Notes: a model not told the origin generated them from the sequence alone. A stretch of DNA of 38,527 nt from an uncultured Gemmiger sp. (GCA_944388245.1 CALXIA010000021.1:1-38527); one strand, 5' to 3'; counted from the first letter of the stretch, positions 24,293 to 32,026 are shown. Numbers and translations are program-made.

Positions 24293-25920
24293 TGCGCATC
24301 CTCCAGTTCCTGTTCGATTTTGTCCGGATCCACCGGCTGCAGGCGTCCGTGTTTCAGCAGCAGCACCCGGTCCGCGATCTTGCGGGCCGCGTGGGGGTCG
24401 TGGGTCACCACCAGCAGCGCGCAGCCCTCCGCGTTCTGCATCCCTTTCAGCAGCCGCAGCAGGTTCGCCCGGCCGGAGGCGTCCAGCTGGGCGGTGGGCT
24501 CGTCCGCCACCAGCACCGCCGGGCGCAGCACCAGCGCCCGGGCCATCGCCACCCGCTGGGCCTGCCCGCCGCTCAACGCCCCGGTGGGCCGGGCCAGCAG
24601 CTGGGGCGTGGGGTCCAGCCCCACCTGCCGCAGCAGCTGCACCACCCGCTCGTGCTGCTGATCCGGGCTGGCCCACAGTTTGGCCAGCACCCCCGGCTCG
24701 GCCACCGCCCGCTCCACCGTGAAGCGGGGATTCAGGGCGGCGAAGCTGTCCTGCCACAGCAGCTGCACCCCGCCCGGGGCGCGGTGCAGCCGGGCGAAGT
24801 CGGCGGCCTCGCCGTTCACCAGCACCCGCCCGCTGTCCGGGGGCAGAAAGCCCGCCAGGATCGCCGCCAGGGTGCTCTTGCCGATCCCGCTGGGCCCCAC
24901 CAGGGCCACCGTTTCCCCGCAGTCCAGCCGCAGGTTGGCCCCGGTGAGCACCGGTTTGCCGTCAAATTGTTTGGCAATGTCCCGGGCGGTGAGGGCCGCC
25001 GCGATGCCGCCCCGCACGCAGGCCACCTGCCGGCCCGGGCCGATCTCGGCCAGTTCCGGCACGCCGGTGGCACACGCCGGCATGCACTGGGTGCACCGGC
25101 CCCGGAAGGGGCACTCCCCTTCCCGGGGCCCCGGGCCGGGGCGGATGCCCCACAGATCCCGCTGGGGGTACAGTTCCGGGAAGGACCGGATCAGCCCCCG
25201 GCTGTAGGGGTGCCGGGGGTCGGCCAGCAGCTCGGCGGTGGGGGCCAGCTCCATCACCCGCCCGCCGTAGAGCACGCAGCTGCGGGCGCAGAGGGCCCGG
25301 GCCACCGTCACGTCGTGGGTCACGAGCAAAAAGGCGGTGCCCGCCGCGGCCCGGCGGCGGATGAGTTCCAGCACCCGCCGGCGGGAGACCTCGTCCAGCG
25401 CGCCGGTGGGCTCGTCCAGCACCACGAAATCCGGGTCCAGCGCCAGGGCCAGGGCCAGCAGGGTCTTCTGCACCATGCCGCCGGAGGCCTGCCGGGGCAG
25501 CAGCCCCAGGTCGCGCACCTCCAGCCCCACCTCGCCGGCCAGCAGCGCCGCCCGGCCCGCCCGCTCGGCGCGGGGATACCGGCGGGCCAGCAGTTCTTCC
25601 AGATGCTGCCCCAGGGTCAGGCTGGGGTTCAGCCAGCCGTGGGCGTTCTGAAACCCGATCGAAAACCGGGCCATCCGCCAGTCGGCCAGTTCTTTCGGGG
25701 GCAGGGCGGTCAGGTCCTGGCCGTCCAGCCAGACCCGCCCGCCGGGGGCGGCGTCCTTGTCCAGCAGCCGCACCGCGGCCCGGGCCAGGGTGCTCTTGCC
25801 GCTGCCGCTCTCCCCCACCACGGCCAGGCACTCCCCCGCGGCCAGATCCAGGCTCACCGGGCCCAGACAAAAGCCGGGGTAGCGGGCGGTGAGCCCCTCC
25901 AAACGAACGCGCGGCGTCAT
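24289..25920 (-). CDS. fused dual-ATPase of a peptide/nickel-type ABC importer (DppD-DppF like)
   Basis: This 543-residue protein joins two ABC domains that are normally separate subunits. Domain 1: Walker A 36-43 (GESGSGKS), Gln91, degenerate signature ASGGM (145-149), Walker B 165-170. It ends with the oligopeptide-transporter C-terminal region containing cysteines 270, 276, 279, 283 and 301, as in members that bind an iron-sulfur cluster. Domain 2: Walker A 342-349 (GPSGIGKS), Gln390, canonical LSGGQ (449-453), Walker B 469-474. The first signature motif may make one ATP site less active. The ATG at 25920 overlaps the permease stop (ATGA) and the gene's own stop overlaps fmdE, so the operon is tightly coupled. 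It energises the two permeases upstream. Confidence 0.9.
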   Translation of the reverse strand: MTPRVRLEGLTARYPGFCLGPVSLDLAAGECLAVVGESGSGKSTLARAAVRLLDKDAAPGGRVWLDGQDLTALPPKELADWRMARFSIGFQNAHGWLNPSLTLGQHLEELLARRYPRAERAGRAALLAGEVGLEVRDLGLLPRQASGGMVQKTLLALALALDPDFVVLDEPTGALDEVSRRRVLELIRRRAAAGTAFLLVTHDVTVARALCARSCVLYGGRVMELAPTAELLADPRHPYSRGLIRSFPELYPQRDLWGIRPGPGPREGECPFRGRCTQCMPACATGVPELAEIGPGRQVACVRGGIAAALTARDIAKQFDGKPVLTGANLRLDCGETVALVGPSGIGKSTLAAILAGFLPPDSGRVLVNGEAADFARLHRAPGGVQLLWQDSFAALNPRFTVERAVAEPGVLAKLWASPDQQHERVVQLLRQVGLDPTPQLLARPTGALSGGQAQRVAMARALVLRPAVLVADEPTAQLDASGRANLLRLLKGMQNAEGCALLVVTHDPHAARKIADRVLLLKHGRLQPVDPDKIEQELEDAQ

Positions 25921-26747
25921 ACACTTCCCTCCAGCAGTCGCTGCTCCAGCCAGCGGGCCAGCAGCCGGGTGAACAGGATGGTCAGCATCAGCGCCGCCAC
26001 CGGCGCGGCCAGCCACCATTTCCAGTAATCGGTAAAATAGATGCCCGCAAAGCGGGAGGCCCGGTTGATCATGAGCCCCCAGCTTTTGGCGGTGGGGTCG
26101 GACAGGCCCAGGTAGGCCAGGGCGCTCTCCTGCAAAATCGCCTTGCCCACCACCGCCAGCGCCCCCACCAGCACCACCGGCAGCACGTCCGCCGCCAGGT
26201 GGTTTTTCAGGATATACCAGCTGTTTGCGCCCCAGCTTCTGGCCGCCTGCACATAGGTGCGGTGGGCGGCCGAGCGGGTCTTGGCGGCGGTTTGTTTGGC
26301 CACCGGCGCCCAGGAAAAGGCCGCGATCAGCCCGATCACCAGCCGCCGGTCCTGGCCCCAGAAGGCCCCCAGCACGATCAGCACCGGCAGCTGGGGCACC
26401 GCCAGGAACACCTGCACCGCCAGGTCCACCGCGGCCTGCACCCCGCCGCCCTTATAGCCGGCCAGCATCCCCAGCCCGCCGCCGATCAGGGCGGTGAGCG
26501 CCCCGCAGGCAAGCCCCAGGCCCATGCTGGAGAAAAATCCCCGGCTGAGCTGGGCGTAGATGTCGATGCCCAGATCGTCGGTGCCCAGCCAGTGGGCGGG
26601 GCCGGGGGCCTCCAGCGAATCGCCGCTGGGCTGGGTGGGGCTGCAGGGCCAGGCCAGCGCCCCCCAGGCGAAAAAGAGGGTCAAAATCAGCAGCCCGGCG
26701 CAGAGAAGCAGCAGCGGGCCCCAGCCCTTTCGGATCGCTTTACCCAT
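25917..26747 (-). CDS. peptide/nickel-type ABC permease (DppC/NikC family)
   Basis: This 276-residue inner-membrane subunit has an N-terminal helix (about 10-31), the extracytoplasmic HWLGTDDLGIDIYAQLSRG segment diagnostic of DppC/OppC proteins, and about five further helices. The EAA loop region is RTYVQAARSWGANSWYILKNHLAADVLP, where the ATPase couples. It forms a heterodimer with the DppB-like permease encoded upstream. Its ATG overlaps the upstream permease by 8 nt and its stop overlaps the ATPase start. Substrate choice in this family (peptides, nickel chelates, heme, opines) is set by the binding protein and cannot be read from the permease. Confidence 0.92.
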   Translation of the reverse strand: MGKAIRKGWGPLLLLCAGLLILTLFFAWGALAWPCSPTQPSGDSLEAPGPAHWLGTDDLGIDIYAQLSRGFFSSMGLGLACGALTALIGGGLGMLAGYKGGGVQAAVDLAVQVFLAVPQLPVLIVLGAFWGQDRRLVIGLIAAFSWAPVAKQTAAKTRSAAHRTYVQAARSWGANSWYILKNHLAADVLPVVLVGALAVVGKAILQESALAYLGLSDPTAKSWGLMINRASRFAGIYFTDYWKWWLAAPVAALMLTILFTRLLARWLEQRLLEGSV

Positions 26748-27708
26748 CCTGCCGCACCCCCTTGTCCAGCCCGGCGCAGAGCCGGTCGCTGGCCAGCATC
26801 CCCGCCAGCACCAGCACGGTGGAGAAGAGAAATACCCCCTGGATCAGCGGGTAGTCCCGGTAGCGCACCGCCTCCCGCAGCACGGTGCCCACCCCCGGGT
26901 AGGCAAAGACGTTCTCCACCAGCAGGGTGCTGCCCATCAGCCCGCCAATGCTCAAAAACAGCTTGGCCACGATGGGGGTGGCGGCGTTGCGCAGGATGTA
27001 CCGGCGGCGCACCAGCCCCTCCTTCAGCCCGCGGGCGCGGGCGGCCAGCAGGTAGGGCTGCCGGCGCACCGAGAGGAAGCTGGCCCGGGCGGTGAAGAAG
27101 TAGCCGGGCAGGCTCACCACGCACAGGCTCACCGCCGGCAGCAGCCCGTGCAGCGCCAGGTCCCCCAGCCGCTGGGCCAGGCCGGTGTACCGGGCGAAAG
27201 CGGTCTCCCCGCCGGAGAGGGGCAGCCAGTCCACCCGGGCGGCCACGAGAAAGAGCAGCGCCAGCCCCACCAGGTAGGGCGGCAGCTGGCAGATGGCGGA
27301 AAACGCCCCGTACACCGCCTTGTCCATCCGGGGGCGGCGCACGCAGACCAGCGCCAGCGCCACCGCCAGCGGCAGGCTCAGCGCGGTGGAGAAGGCCATG
27401 AGCCCCAGCGTCCAGGGCAGGCGGCCCAGGATCACGGCGCTCACCGGCTGCTTGTAGTGGATGCTCTGGCCCAGATCCCCTTGCAGGTTGGCCGCCAGGG
27501 TGCGGGCAAACTGGGTCAGCAGCGGCTGGTCCAGGCCGTAGTAGGCCCGCAGCTGGTCCAGCTGCTCAGCGTTGTAGGGCACCGTCATGTCCTCCCCGGA
27601 CACCGAGGAGGAGTATTGCAGCGGGTCGCCGGGCATCAGGCGGGGGATGAAGAAGTTGCACAGATAGATCACCGCGAAGGTGGCCAGCAGCAGGGCGGCA
27701 CGGCGCAC
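26740..27708 (-). CDS. peptide/nickel-type ABC permease (DppB/NikB family)
   Basis: This 322-residue permease has an N-terminal helix, the DppB hallmark RLMPGDPL, an extracytoplasmic AYYGLDQPLLTQFARTLAANL region followed by GDLGQSI, then five helices with the coupling segment YLLAARARGLKEGLVRRRYILRNAATP. The near-terminal LLVENVFAYPGVG is also typical. The GTG at 27708 follows GGAGGGGG and gives the expected N-terminus. It is 29 nt after the binding-protein gene and overlaps the next permease by 8 nt. Confidence 0.93.
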   Translation of the reverse strand: MRRAALLLATFAVIYLCNFFIPRLMPGDPLQYSSSVSGEDMTVPYNAEQLDQLRAYYGLDQPLLTQFARTLAANLQGDLGQSIHYKQPVSAVILGRLPWTLGLMAFSTALSLPLAVALALVCVRRPRMDKAVYGAFSAICQLPPYLVGLALLFLVAARVDWLPLSGGETAFARYTGLAQRLGDLALHGLLPAVSLCVVSLPGYFFTARASFLSVRRQPYLLAARARGLKEGLVRRRYILRNAATPIVAKLFLSIGGLMGSTLLVENVFAYPGVGTVLREAVRYRDYPLIQGVFLFSTVLVLAGMLASDRLCAGLDKGVRQDG

Positions 27709-27737
27709 GGGGTCCCCCTCCTTTCCCGGGAAATGGT

Positions 27738-29324
27738 TCAGCGCAGCATGTAGCTGAGCCGGTTCTGTTCCGCCTGCTGATAGGCGTAGGTCTTCATCCA
27801 GCCGTCGTAGTAGTCCTTGCGGTACATGCTGTAGCTGGACTGGTTGGCGATGACGATCAGCGGGATCTCCTGGCTGATCAGCACCTGCAACTGCTGGAAC
27901 ATGGCCTTGCGGGCCTCAAAGTCGGTCTCGGTGCGCTGGCCCTCGGCCAGGGCGGTGATGGCCGCGTTTTCGTAGCCGATGGGGCCCATGCTGTGGGGGT
28001 TGCCCCCCTGGTTTTTGGAGATGTCCGAGAAGATGGTGCGCAGGTAGGTGGGCGGGTTGTTGCCCCAGCCCCCGTTGCCCACCAGGGCGAACTGGTAGTC
28101 CCCCGCGTTGACCATGCTGTCCCGGGTGGCGGAGTCGTAACTCTCCACCGTCACCTCCACCCCGGCGGCCTCCAGGTCGATCTGGATCAGCTCCGCGATG
28201 GCCACGTCGCTGCCGCTGTCGGCGGCCAGCAGGGTCACCGACAGGCCCTTGTCCGCCAGCGCGGCCCGGGCGGCGTCCGGGTCATAGGGGTACTCCACGC
28301 AGTCGGGGGAATAGTACAGGCTGGACCGGGGCACATACCCGGCGCTGCCCACCGACCCGGCGCCCCGGAACACCTTGTCCACCACCGCCTGCCGGTCCAG
28401 CGCCGCGTAGACGGCCTGGCGCAGGGCGATGTCCAGAAATTCCGGGCACTCCTCAAAGTTGATCAGCAGCTTGTAGCCCATGTCGTTGGCCTTTTCCACA
28501 AAGCCCAAGCTCTCGTCGGCCCGGTAGGTATCCAGCAGGTCGGCGGGCACGCTGGTGATGTCGATCTCCCCGTTTTCAAAGGCCAGCAGCGCGTCGCTCA
28601 CCGGCACGAACTGGATCCGCCCCGCCGCCGGGGTGCCGGCGCAGAAGTCGTCCACCGCGGTGAACTCGTAGCTGCCGGTGGGGCCGTCGTACACGGTGCA
28701 GGCGTAGGCCCCGCTGCCGGTGAGCCAGCCCTCCCCGGTGTAGGTGTAGGGGTCGTCCACCGACTCCCAGATATGGCGGGGCAGGATCTCAAAGCTGCCC
28801 AGGCTGGTCAGGGTGTCCCCGTCCGGGGCCTTGACCGTCAGGGTGATGGTGCGCTCGTCCACCACCGTGTAGCTTTCCAGGATGCAGGCGTCGGTGCCCG
28901 CCGCCAGCGGATTGCTCACCGGCGGGTGGGCGTTGTAGTAGTCGATGGTGAAGGCCGCGTCGTCGGTGGTCAAGGGCTCGCCGTCCTGGAACGCGGCCCC
29001 CTGGCGCAGGGTGAAGGTGTAGTCCTTGCCGTCCACCGTCCAGCTTTCGGCCAGCCAGCCGATGTCGCCGGTCTCGTCCTTTTCCAGCAGGCTGGCGTAG
29101 ACCAGCTCCATCTTGGCGGTGCCGGGGCCCCGGCTCTGGCACTGGAAGGGGTTGGGGGCGCCCCAGTCAGTGCCGCCCTCCAGCCGCAGGGTCTCCACCC
29201 AGCCGTCGGGGTGGGCCGCGCCGGCGGCGGCCGATGTGTCGGGGGCGGCGGAACAGCCCGCCGCCAGGCTTGCGGTCATGCACAGCGCCAGCACGGCGGC
29301 GCCGATACGGGATGCGATCTTCAT
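27738..29324 (-). CDS. extracellular solute-binding lipoprotein, family 5 (peptide/nickel type)
   Basis: This 528-residue binding protein starts with a lipoprotein signal (KIASRIGAAVLALCMTASLAAGC, Cys24 lipidated). The mature part matches SBP_bac_5: WLAESWTVDGKDYTFTLRQGAAFQDGEPLTTDD is the diagnostic first-lobe segment, followed by an ILPRHIW-type loop and, in the second lobe, LRQAVYAALDRQAVVDKVF. It captures the substrate outside the membrane and delivers it to the permeases downstream. The ATG at 29324 has AGGAGG at 5 nt. It is the first gene of a five-gene operon (binding protein, two permeases, fused ATPase, FmdE-like) behind a leader of about 255 nt with an attenuator. Ligand class is not evident; the FmdE partner hints at a metal or cofactor complex. 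Confidence 0.92.
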   Translation of the reverse strand: MKIASRIGAAVLALCMTASLAAGCSAAPDTSAAAGAAHPDGWVETLRLEGGTDWGAPNPFQCQSRGPGTAKMELVYASLLEKDETGDIGWLAESWTVDGKDYTFTLRQGAAFQDGEPLTTDDAAFTIDYYNAHPPVSNPLAAGTDACILESYTVVDERTITLTVKAPDGDTLTSLGSFEILPRHIWESVDDPYTYTGEGWLTGSGAYACTVYDGPTGSYEFTAVDDFCAGTPAAGRIQFVPVSDALLAFENGEIDITSVPADLLDTYRADESLGFVEKANDMGYKLLINFEECPEFLDIALRQAVYAALDRQAVVDKVFRGAGSVGSAGYVPRSSLYYSPDCVEYPYDPDAARAALADKGLSVTLLAADSGSDVAIAELIQIDLEAAGVEVTVESYDSATRDSMVNAGDYQFALVGNGGWGNNPPTYLRTIFSDISKNQGGNPHSMGPIGYENAAITALAEGQRTETDFEARKAMFQQLQVLISQEIPLIVIANQSSYSMYRKDYYDGWMKTYAYQQAEQNRLSYMLR

Positions 29325-29582
29325 CTTTTCCTCCTGCAACAAAACGGGGCGGGAACGAAAAAAGCGGCGGCCAGACACACCGCCCCCGCCCGGCCAAAAC
29401 GCCGTGCAAAGGGGGATACAGTCTGGTCGCCGCGCTGCTGCCGTGGGGGCCGGGGCTTCCGCCCGGCATGCGGCGGGGCCTCCCTGGCCCCTGCGCGAAC
29501 CATCGTTTCCACGCCCGAACCGGGGCGCATCTGCCCGCCGCGAAGGGGCGGGGGCCGCGCCTTCCTGGCGGGCCGTTTGCTG
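29325..29582 (-). promoter_or_regulatory. long attenuated leader of the uptake operon, candidate riboswitch
   Basis: From the predicted start near 29582 the transcript runs about 255 nt before the binding-protein gene. The 5' two thirds fold into several GC-rich hairpins (for example GGGGCC/GGCCCC with loop AGGGA and GCCGGG/CCCGGC with loop CGGAAG). They are followed by a long intrinsic terminator at 29358-29433 and then the ribosome site. Folded domain, terminator, ribosome site is the order of a transcriptional riboswitch or attenuator. I did not recognise cobalamin, TPP, FMN, THF or Moco signatures. This stretch and the two flanking promoters account for the 389-nt gap between the operon and the divergent regulator. 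Confidence 0.55.
29358..29433 (-). terminator. intrinsic terminator (attenuator) inside the leader
   Basis: On the minus strand 29433-29421 and 29376-29364 form a 13-position stem with 12 Watson-Crick pairs and one A/C mismatch. It encloses 44 nt with an inner CCCCC/GGGGG pairing and is followed at once by TTTTTT (29363-29358). It lies between the operon promoter and its first gene. Confidence 0.8.
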
Positions 29583-29588
29583 GTTACA

Positions 29589-29618
29589 AGGATACCACAC
29601 ACCGGCGCGGCCGGTCAA
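29589..29618 (-). promoter_or_regulatory. promoter of the uptake operon
   Basis: On the minus strand TTGACC (29618-29613) and TATCCT (29594-29589) are separated by 18 bp, with TG one base before the -10 (extended -10). Confidence 0.7.
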
Positions 29619-29643
29619 GCGGCGGGCAGAGCAATCGTTTGTC

Positions 29644-29673
29644 TTGCGTCGGACCGCCCTGGTGGGGTATAAT
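29644..29673 (+). promoter_or_regulatory. promoter of the Crp/Fnr-family regulator gene
   Basis: TTGCGT (29644-29649) and a perfect TATAAT (29668-29673) are separated by 18 bp. It is back to back with the uptake-operon promoter, 25 bp apart, so one regulator could act on both. Confidence 0.8.
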
Positions 29674-29713
29674 CAAGGAAAAGCCCGACCGCCGCGCAAA
29701 GGAGGCCCCTGTC

Positions 29714-30373
29714 ATGTACAGCGAACAACTCAGCCGTCTGCCCTTCTGGGCCCATCTCACCCCCGCCCAGCAGGCCGCCACGGCGGACCAGTGCCGAAGG
29801 GTGGAGTACGCCCCCCAGCAGGAGGTGCACGGCCCCGCCGGGGAGTGCCTGGGGGTGCTGCTGATCGAGAGCGGGGCGCTGCGGATCTACCTGAGCAGCC
29901 CGGAGGGCCGCCAGGCCACCATCGACCGGCTGCACGCGGGGCAGATCTGCGTGATGACCGCCGCCTGCATGATGCGGGGGGTGAGTTTCGACGTGCAGGT
30001 GGAGGCGGAGAGCGCGGTGACCGCGCTGCTGCTGCCGGCCCGGGTGTTCGCGGCCCTGATGAAGGAAAACGTCTATGTGGAGGCGTTCCTCTACCGGGCG
30101 GCCACCGAGCGGTTCGCCGCGGTGCTCACCGGGATGGAGCAGATGCTGTTCCTGACGCTGGAGCAGCGGGTGGTGAGTTTTCTGTTGGACGAGGCGGTCC
30201 GGCAGGGGGGCGACGTGGTGCGGCTGACCCAGGAACAGCTGGCCCAGGCCATCGGCAGCGCCCGGGAGGCGGTGAGCCGGGCGCTGAAGAAGCTAGAGCG
30301 GCAGGGCCTGGTGGAGGTGGAGCGGGGCGCGGTGCGGCTGTGCGACCGGCCGGCGCTCTACCGGCTGCTGTGA
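29714..30373 (+). CDS. Crp/Fnr family transcriptional regulator
   Basis: This 219-residue protein has an N-terminal cyclic-nucleotide-binding-fold domain (about 10-130, with GECLGVLLIESGALRIYLSS and ATIDRLHAGQICVM), a dimer helix, and a C-terminal winged helix with the HTH TQEQLAQAIGSAREAVSRALKKLE. The cAMP phosphate-binding motif is not conserved, and no Fnr-type cysteine cluster is evident at the N-terminus, so the signal is unknown. The ATG at 29714 follows AAAGGAGG. It is divergent from the binding-protein operon with promoters 25 bp apart, so regulation of that operon and of itself is likely. The Nudix gene follows after 10 nt. Confidence 0.9.
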   Translation: MYSEQLSRLPFWAHLTPAQQAATADQCRRVEYAPQQEVHGPAGECLGVLLIESGALRIYLSSPEGRQATIDRLHAGQICVMTAACMMRGVSFDVQVEAESAVTALLLPARVFAALMKENVYVEAFLYRAATERFAAVLTGMEQMLFLTLEQRVVSFLLDEAVRQGGDVVRLTQEQLAQAIGSAREAVSRALKKLERQGLVEVERGAVRLCDRPALYRLL

Positions 30374-30383
30374 GGAGGGCGCC

Positions 30384-30872
30384 ATGGAACTGCGGGAGAC
30401 GACCCTGTGCTATCTGGAGCGGGACGGCTGCTACCTGATGCTGCACCGGGTGAAGAAAGCCAACGACGTGAACAAGGACAAGTGGATCGGGGTGGGCGGC
30501 AAGCTGGAACCCGGCGAGACCGCCCTGGCCTGCGCGGTGCGGGAGGTGCGGGAGGAGACCGGCTACACCATGATCGCCCCCCGCTACCGGGGGATGGTGG
30601 ATTTCTACAACCCGCCCTGGCCCGCCGAGCGGATGCACCTGTACACCTGCTGTGAGTTCACCGGCCGGGAGCACCCCTGCGACGAGGGGGACCTGGCCTG
30701 GGTGGAGAAGGCGCGGGTGCCCGATCTTCCGGTGTGGCAGGGGGACCGGATCTTCCTGGCGCTGCTGGCGGAAAACGCGCCCTTTTTCCATCTGGCGCTC
30801 CACTATGCCGGGGATACGCTGCGCCAGGCGGTGCTGGACGGCAGGGAACTGCCCCTTTCCCCCCTGCTTTGA
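30384..30872 (+). CDS. Nudix hydrolase (MutT/8-oxo-dGTP diphosphatase-like)
   Basis: This 162-residue protein contains a complete Nudix box GX5EX7REUXEEXGU from the glycine of GGKLEPGETA through REVREETGY, where the glutamates bind the metal. The N-terminus TTLCYLERDGCYLMLHRVKK and the KWIGVGGKLE stretch are typical of Gram-positive 8-oxo-dGTP diphosphatase-type proteins that clean oxidised nucleotides. Substrate is inferred from the subfamily look only. The ATG at 30384 follows TGAGGAGGG, the ribosome site overlapping the stop of the regulator gene, so both are one transcript. A perfect palindromic terminator follows. Confidence 0.92.
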   Translation: MELRETTLCYLERDGCYLMLHRVKKANDVNKDKWIGVGGKLEPGETALACAVREVREETGYTMIAPRYRGMVDFYNPPWPAERMHLYTCCEFTGREHPCDEGDLAWVEKARVPDLPVWQGDRIFLALLAENAPFFHLALHYAGDTLRQAVLDGRELPLSPLL

Positions 30873-30875
30873 CAA

Positions 30876-30911
30876 AACAGGCCCCCGCGGCGCGCGCCGC
30901 GGGGGCCTGTT
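30876..30911. terminator. perfect palindrome terminator between convergent genes
   Basis: A 36-nt perfect inverted repeat without spacer starts AACAGGCCCC and ends GGGGCCTGTT, flanked by AA and TT. It serves the Nudix gene and the winged-helix gene. Confidence 0.75.
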
Positions 30912-30922
30912 CGGTTTCGGGT

Positions 30923-31294
30923 TCAGGGTTCTTCGATCTTGTAGCCCACCCCCCATATCGTGCGGATGTACCGGGGGCTGGTGACGCTGTCCCGCAGCTT
31001 GTGGCGCAGACGGCGGATGTGCACCGAGATGGTGTTGGCCGCGCCGCAGCAGCGCTCGTCGTTCCAGATGCGGCGGCAGAGTTCCTCGGCGCTGATCACC
31101 GCGCCGTTCTGTTCCAGCAAGATCCGCAGGATGGCGAATTCGGTGGGGGTCAGGGCCACCGGCCGGCCGTTCAGCAGACACTCGTGGCGGGCCACGCTCA
31201 GCCGCAGGTCCCGCACGGCGTACTCGCTCGGCGCGGCGGCAAGATCGGGCAGAACCCCGCTTTGCGGGCGCGGGGCGATCGGATCGTACAGCAT
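30923..31294 (-). CDS. receiver-less OmpR/PhoB-type winged-helix DNA-binding protein
   Basis: This 123-residue protein is essentially the effector half of an OmpR-family response regulator: LRLSVARHECLLNGRPVALTPTEFAILRILLEQ, the recognition region AANTISVHIRRLRHKLRD, and the wing ending TIWGVGYKIEE. No receiver domain with a phosphorylatable Asp is present. It could be a truncated regulator, but the ATG at 31294 has a strong AAGGAGG at 8 nt, and the 25 N-terminal residues (MLYDPIAPRPQSG) do not look like a cut receiver, so a genuine stand-alone regulator is preferred. The upstream DNA is more AT-rich (31390-31440), but no clean promoter was identified. No histidine kinase is adjacent. Confidence 0.8.
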   Translation of the reverse strand: MLYDPIAPRPQSGVLPDLAAAPSEYAVRDLRLSVARHECLLNGRPVALTPTEFAILRILLEQNGAVISAEELCRRIWNDERCCGAANTISVHIRRLRHKLRDSVTSPRYIRTIWGVGYKIEEP

Positions 31295-31456
31295 AGGGAT
31301 TTCCTCCTTGCGTACCGGCCCGCCCGCGCCGGGCAGCCGGGCGGGCAGGGACGGAAAGGCTTTTCCCGGCCGCCAGGCCGGGGCGTAATCTGTATACTAG
31401 ACGATTTTGCCCCCGGGATTATTTCTTTTTGCCCCCTTACAAATTCCCGAAACCGC

Positions 31457-31484
31457 AAAAAACGGGCTGCAGCGGCAGCCCGTT
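31457..31484 (-). terminator. terminator after the DUF2871 gene
   Basis: On the minus strand a 10-bp stem (31484-31475 with 31470-31461, loop of 4) is followed by a T-run at 31462-31457. Confidence 0.85.
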
Positions 31485-31498
31485 TTCGCGTTTTTCCG

Positions 31499-31909
31499 TT
31501 ATTTCCCGGCGCATTTGCGGATGCGCAGCAGCAGCAGGATCAGGCTGACTCCCAGCAGGATGTGGCCGATGCCCGCCACCCCGGACAGCGAGGCGTTGAG
31601 GGCGGTGGAGACCGGCGTGCCCAGCACCTGCACCACGCCCCGCGCCAGCAGGGTGACGGCGGTCACGTTCAGGCCCAGATGGAAGGCCACCAGCACCCGG
31701 CCCACGGCCTTGTCGGTGAAGGCCAGCTGTTTTTCCAGCGCCAGCAGCACCAGAAACAGCAGCATGCCCAGCGCGAAGTAGTGGGTATGTACCATCGAGA
31801 GGGTGGTGCGGCCGGTGAAACCCTGGATCTTGGTGAACTCCCGGTAAAAGACCCCGGCCACAGCGGCCAGCACGGCGTAGACAAGGGCGGTATTGGCGTA
31901 ACGTTTCAT
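31499..31909 (-). CDS. DUF2871 family membrane protein
   Basis: This 136-residue protein has four hydrophobic helices and the family hallmark FYREFTKIQGFTGRTTLSMVHTHYFALGM, including a conserved His pair (VHTH) that could bind a metal or heme. Function of DUF2871 is unknown. The ATG at 31909 follows AAAAGGAGA at 6 nt. It is 117 nt downstream of a TetR-type gene with no promoter or terminator seen between them, and ends in a strong terminator. It is therefore probably the regulated target of that repressor, expressed from its promoter. Confidence 0.88.
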   Translation of the reverse strand: MKRYANTALVYAVLAAVAGVFYREFTKIQGFTGRTTLSMVHTHYFALGMLLFLVLLALEKQLAFTDKAVGRVLVAFHLGLNVTAVTLLARGVVQVLGTPVSTALNASLSGVAGIGHILLGVSLILLLLRIRKCAGK

Positions 31910-32026
31910 AGCAATTCTCCTTTTCGATTCTTCCGGTGTGAGGGCTCCGGCGTGCAGCGCCCGCCCGTACCGCAGCGCAAAGGCCAGGCCGGCCGCCAGC
32001 AGCGCCGCCCCCAGCGGCCCGGGCGG

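Noticed and set aside
29325-29582. Assignment of the leader to a named riboswitch class (cobalamin, Moco, TPP, FMN, THF)
   Set aside because: None of the conserved core motifs I know for these classes could be found by eye, so no class is claimed.
29321-29602. 93-codon open frame covering the uptake-operon leader and ending in ATGA with the binding-protein start
   Set aside because: Its first codon lies upstream of the predicted transcription start, internal ATGs lack ribosome sites, and the composition is that of shadow frames. A leader peptide is not excluded but not supported.
31912-32026. Protein-like stretch between the TetR gene and DUF2871 gene, in frame with both
   Set aside because: It has no ATG, GTG or TTG start and follows the TetR stop directly. 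The DUF2871 ATG has a good ribosome site, so this is chance open frame in GC-rich DNA.
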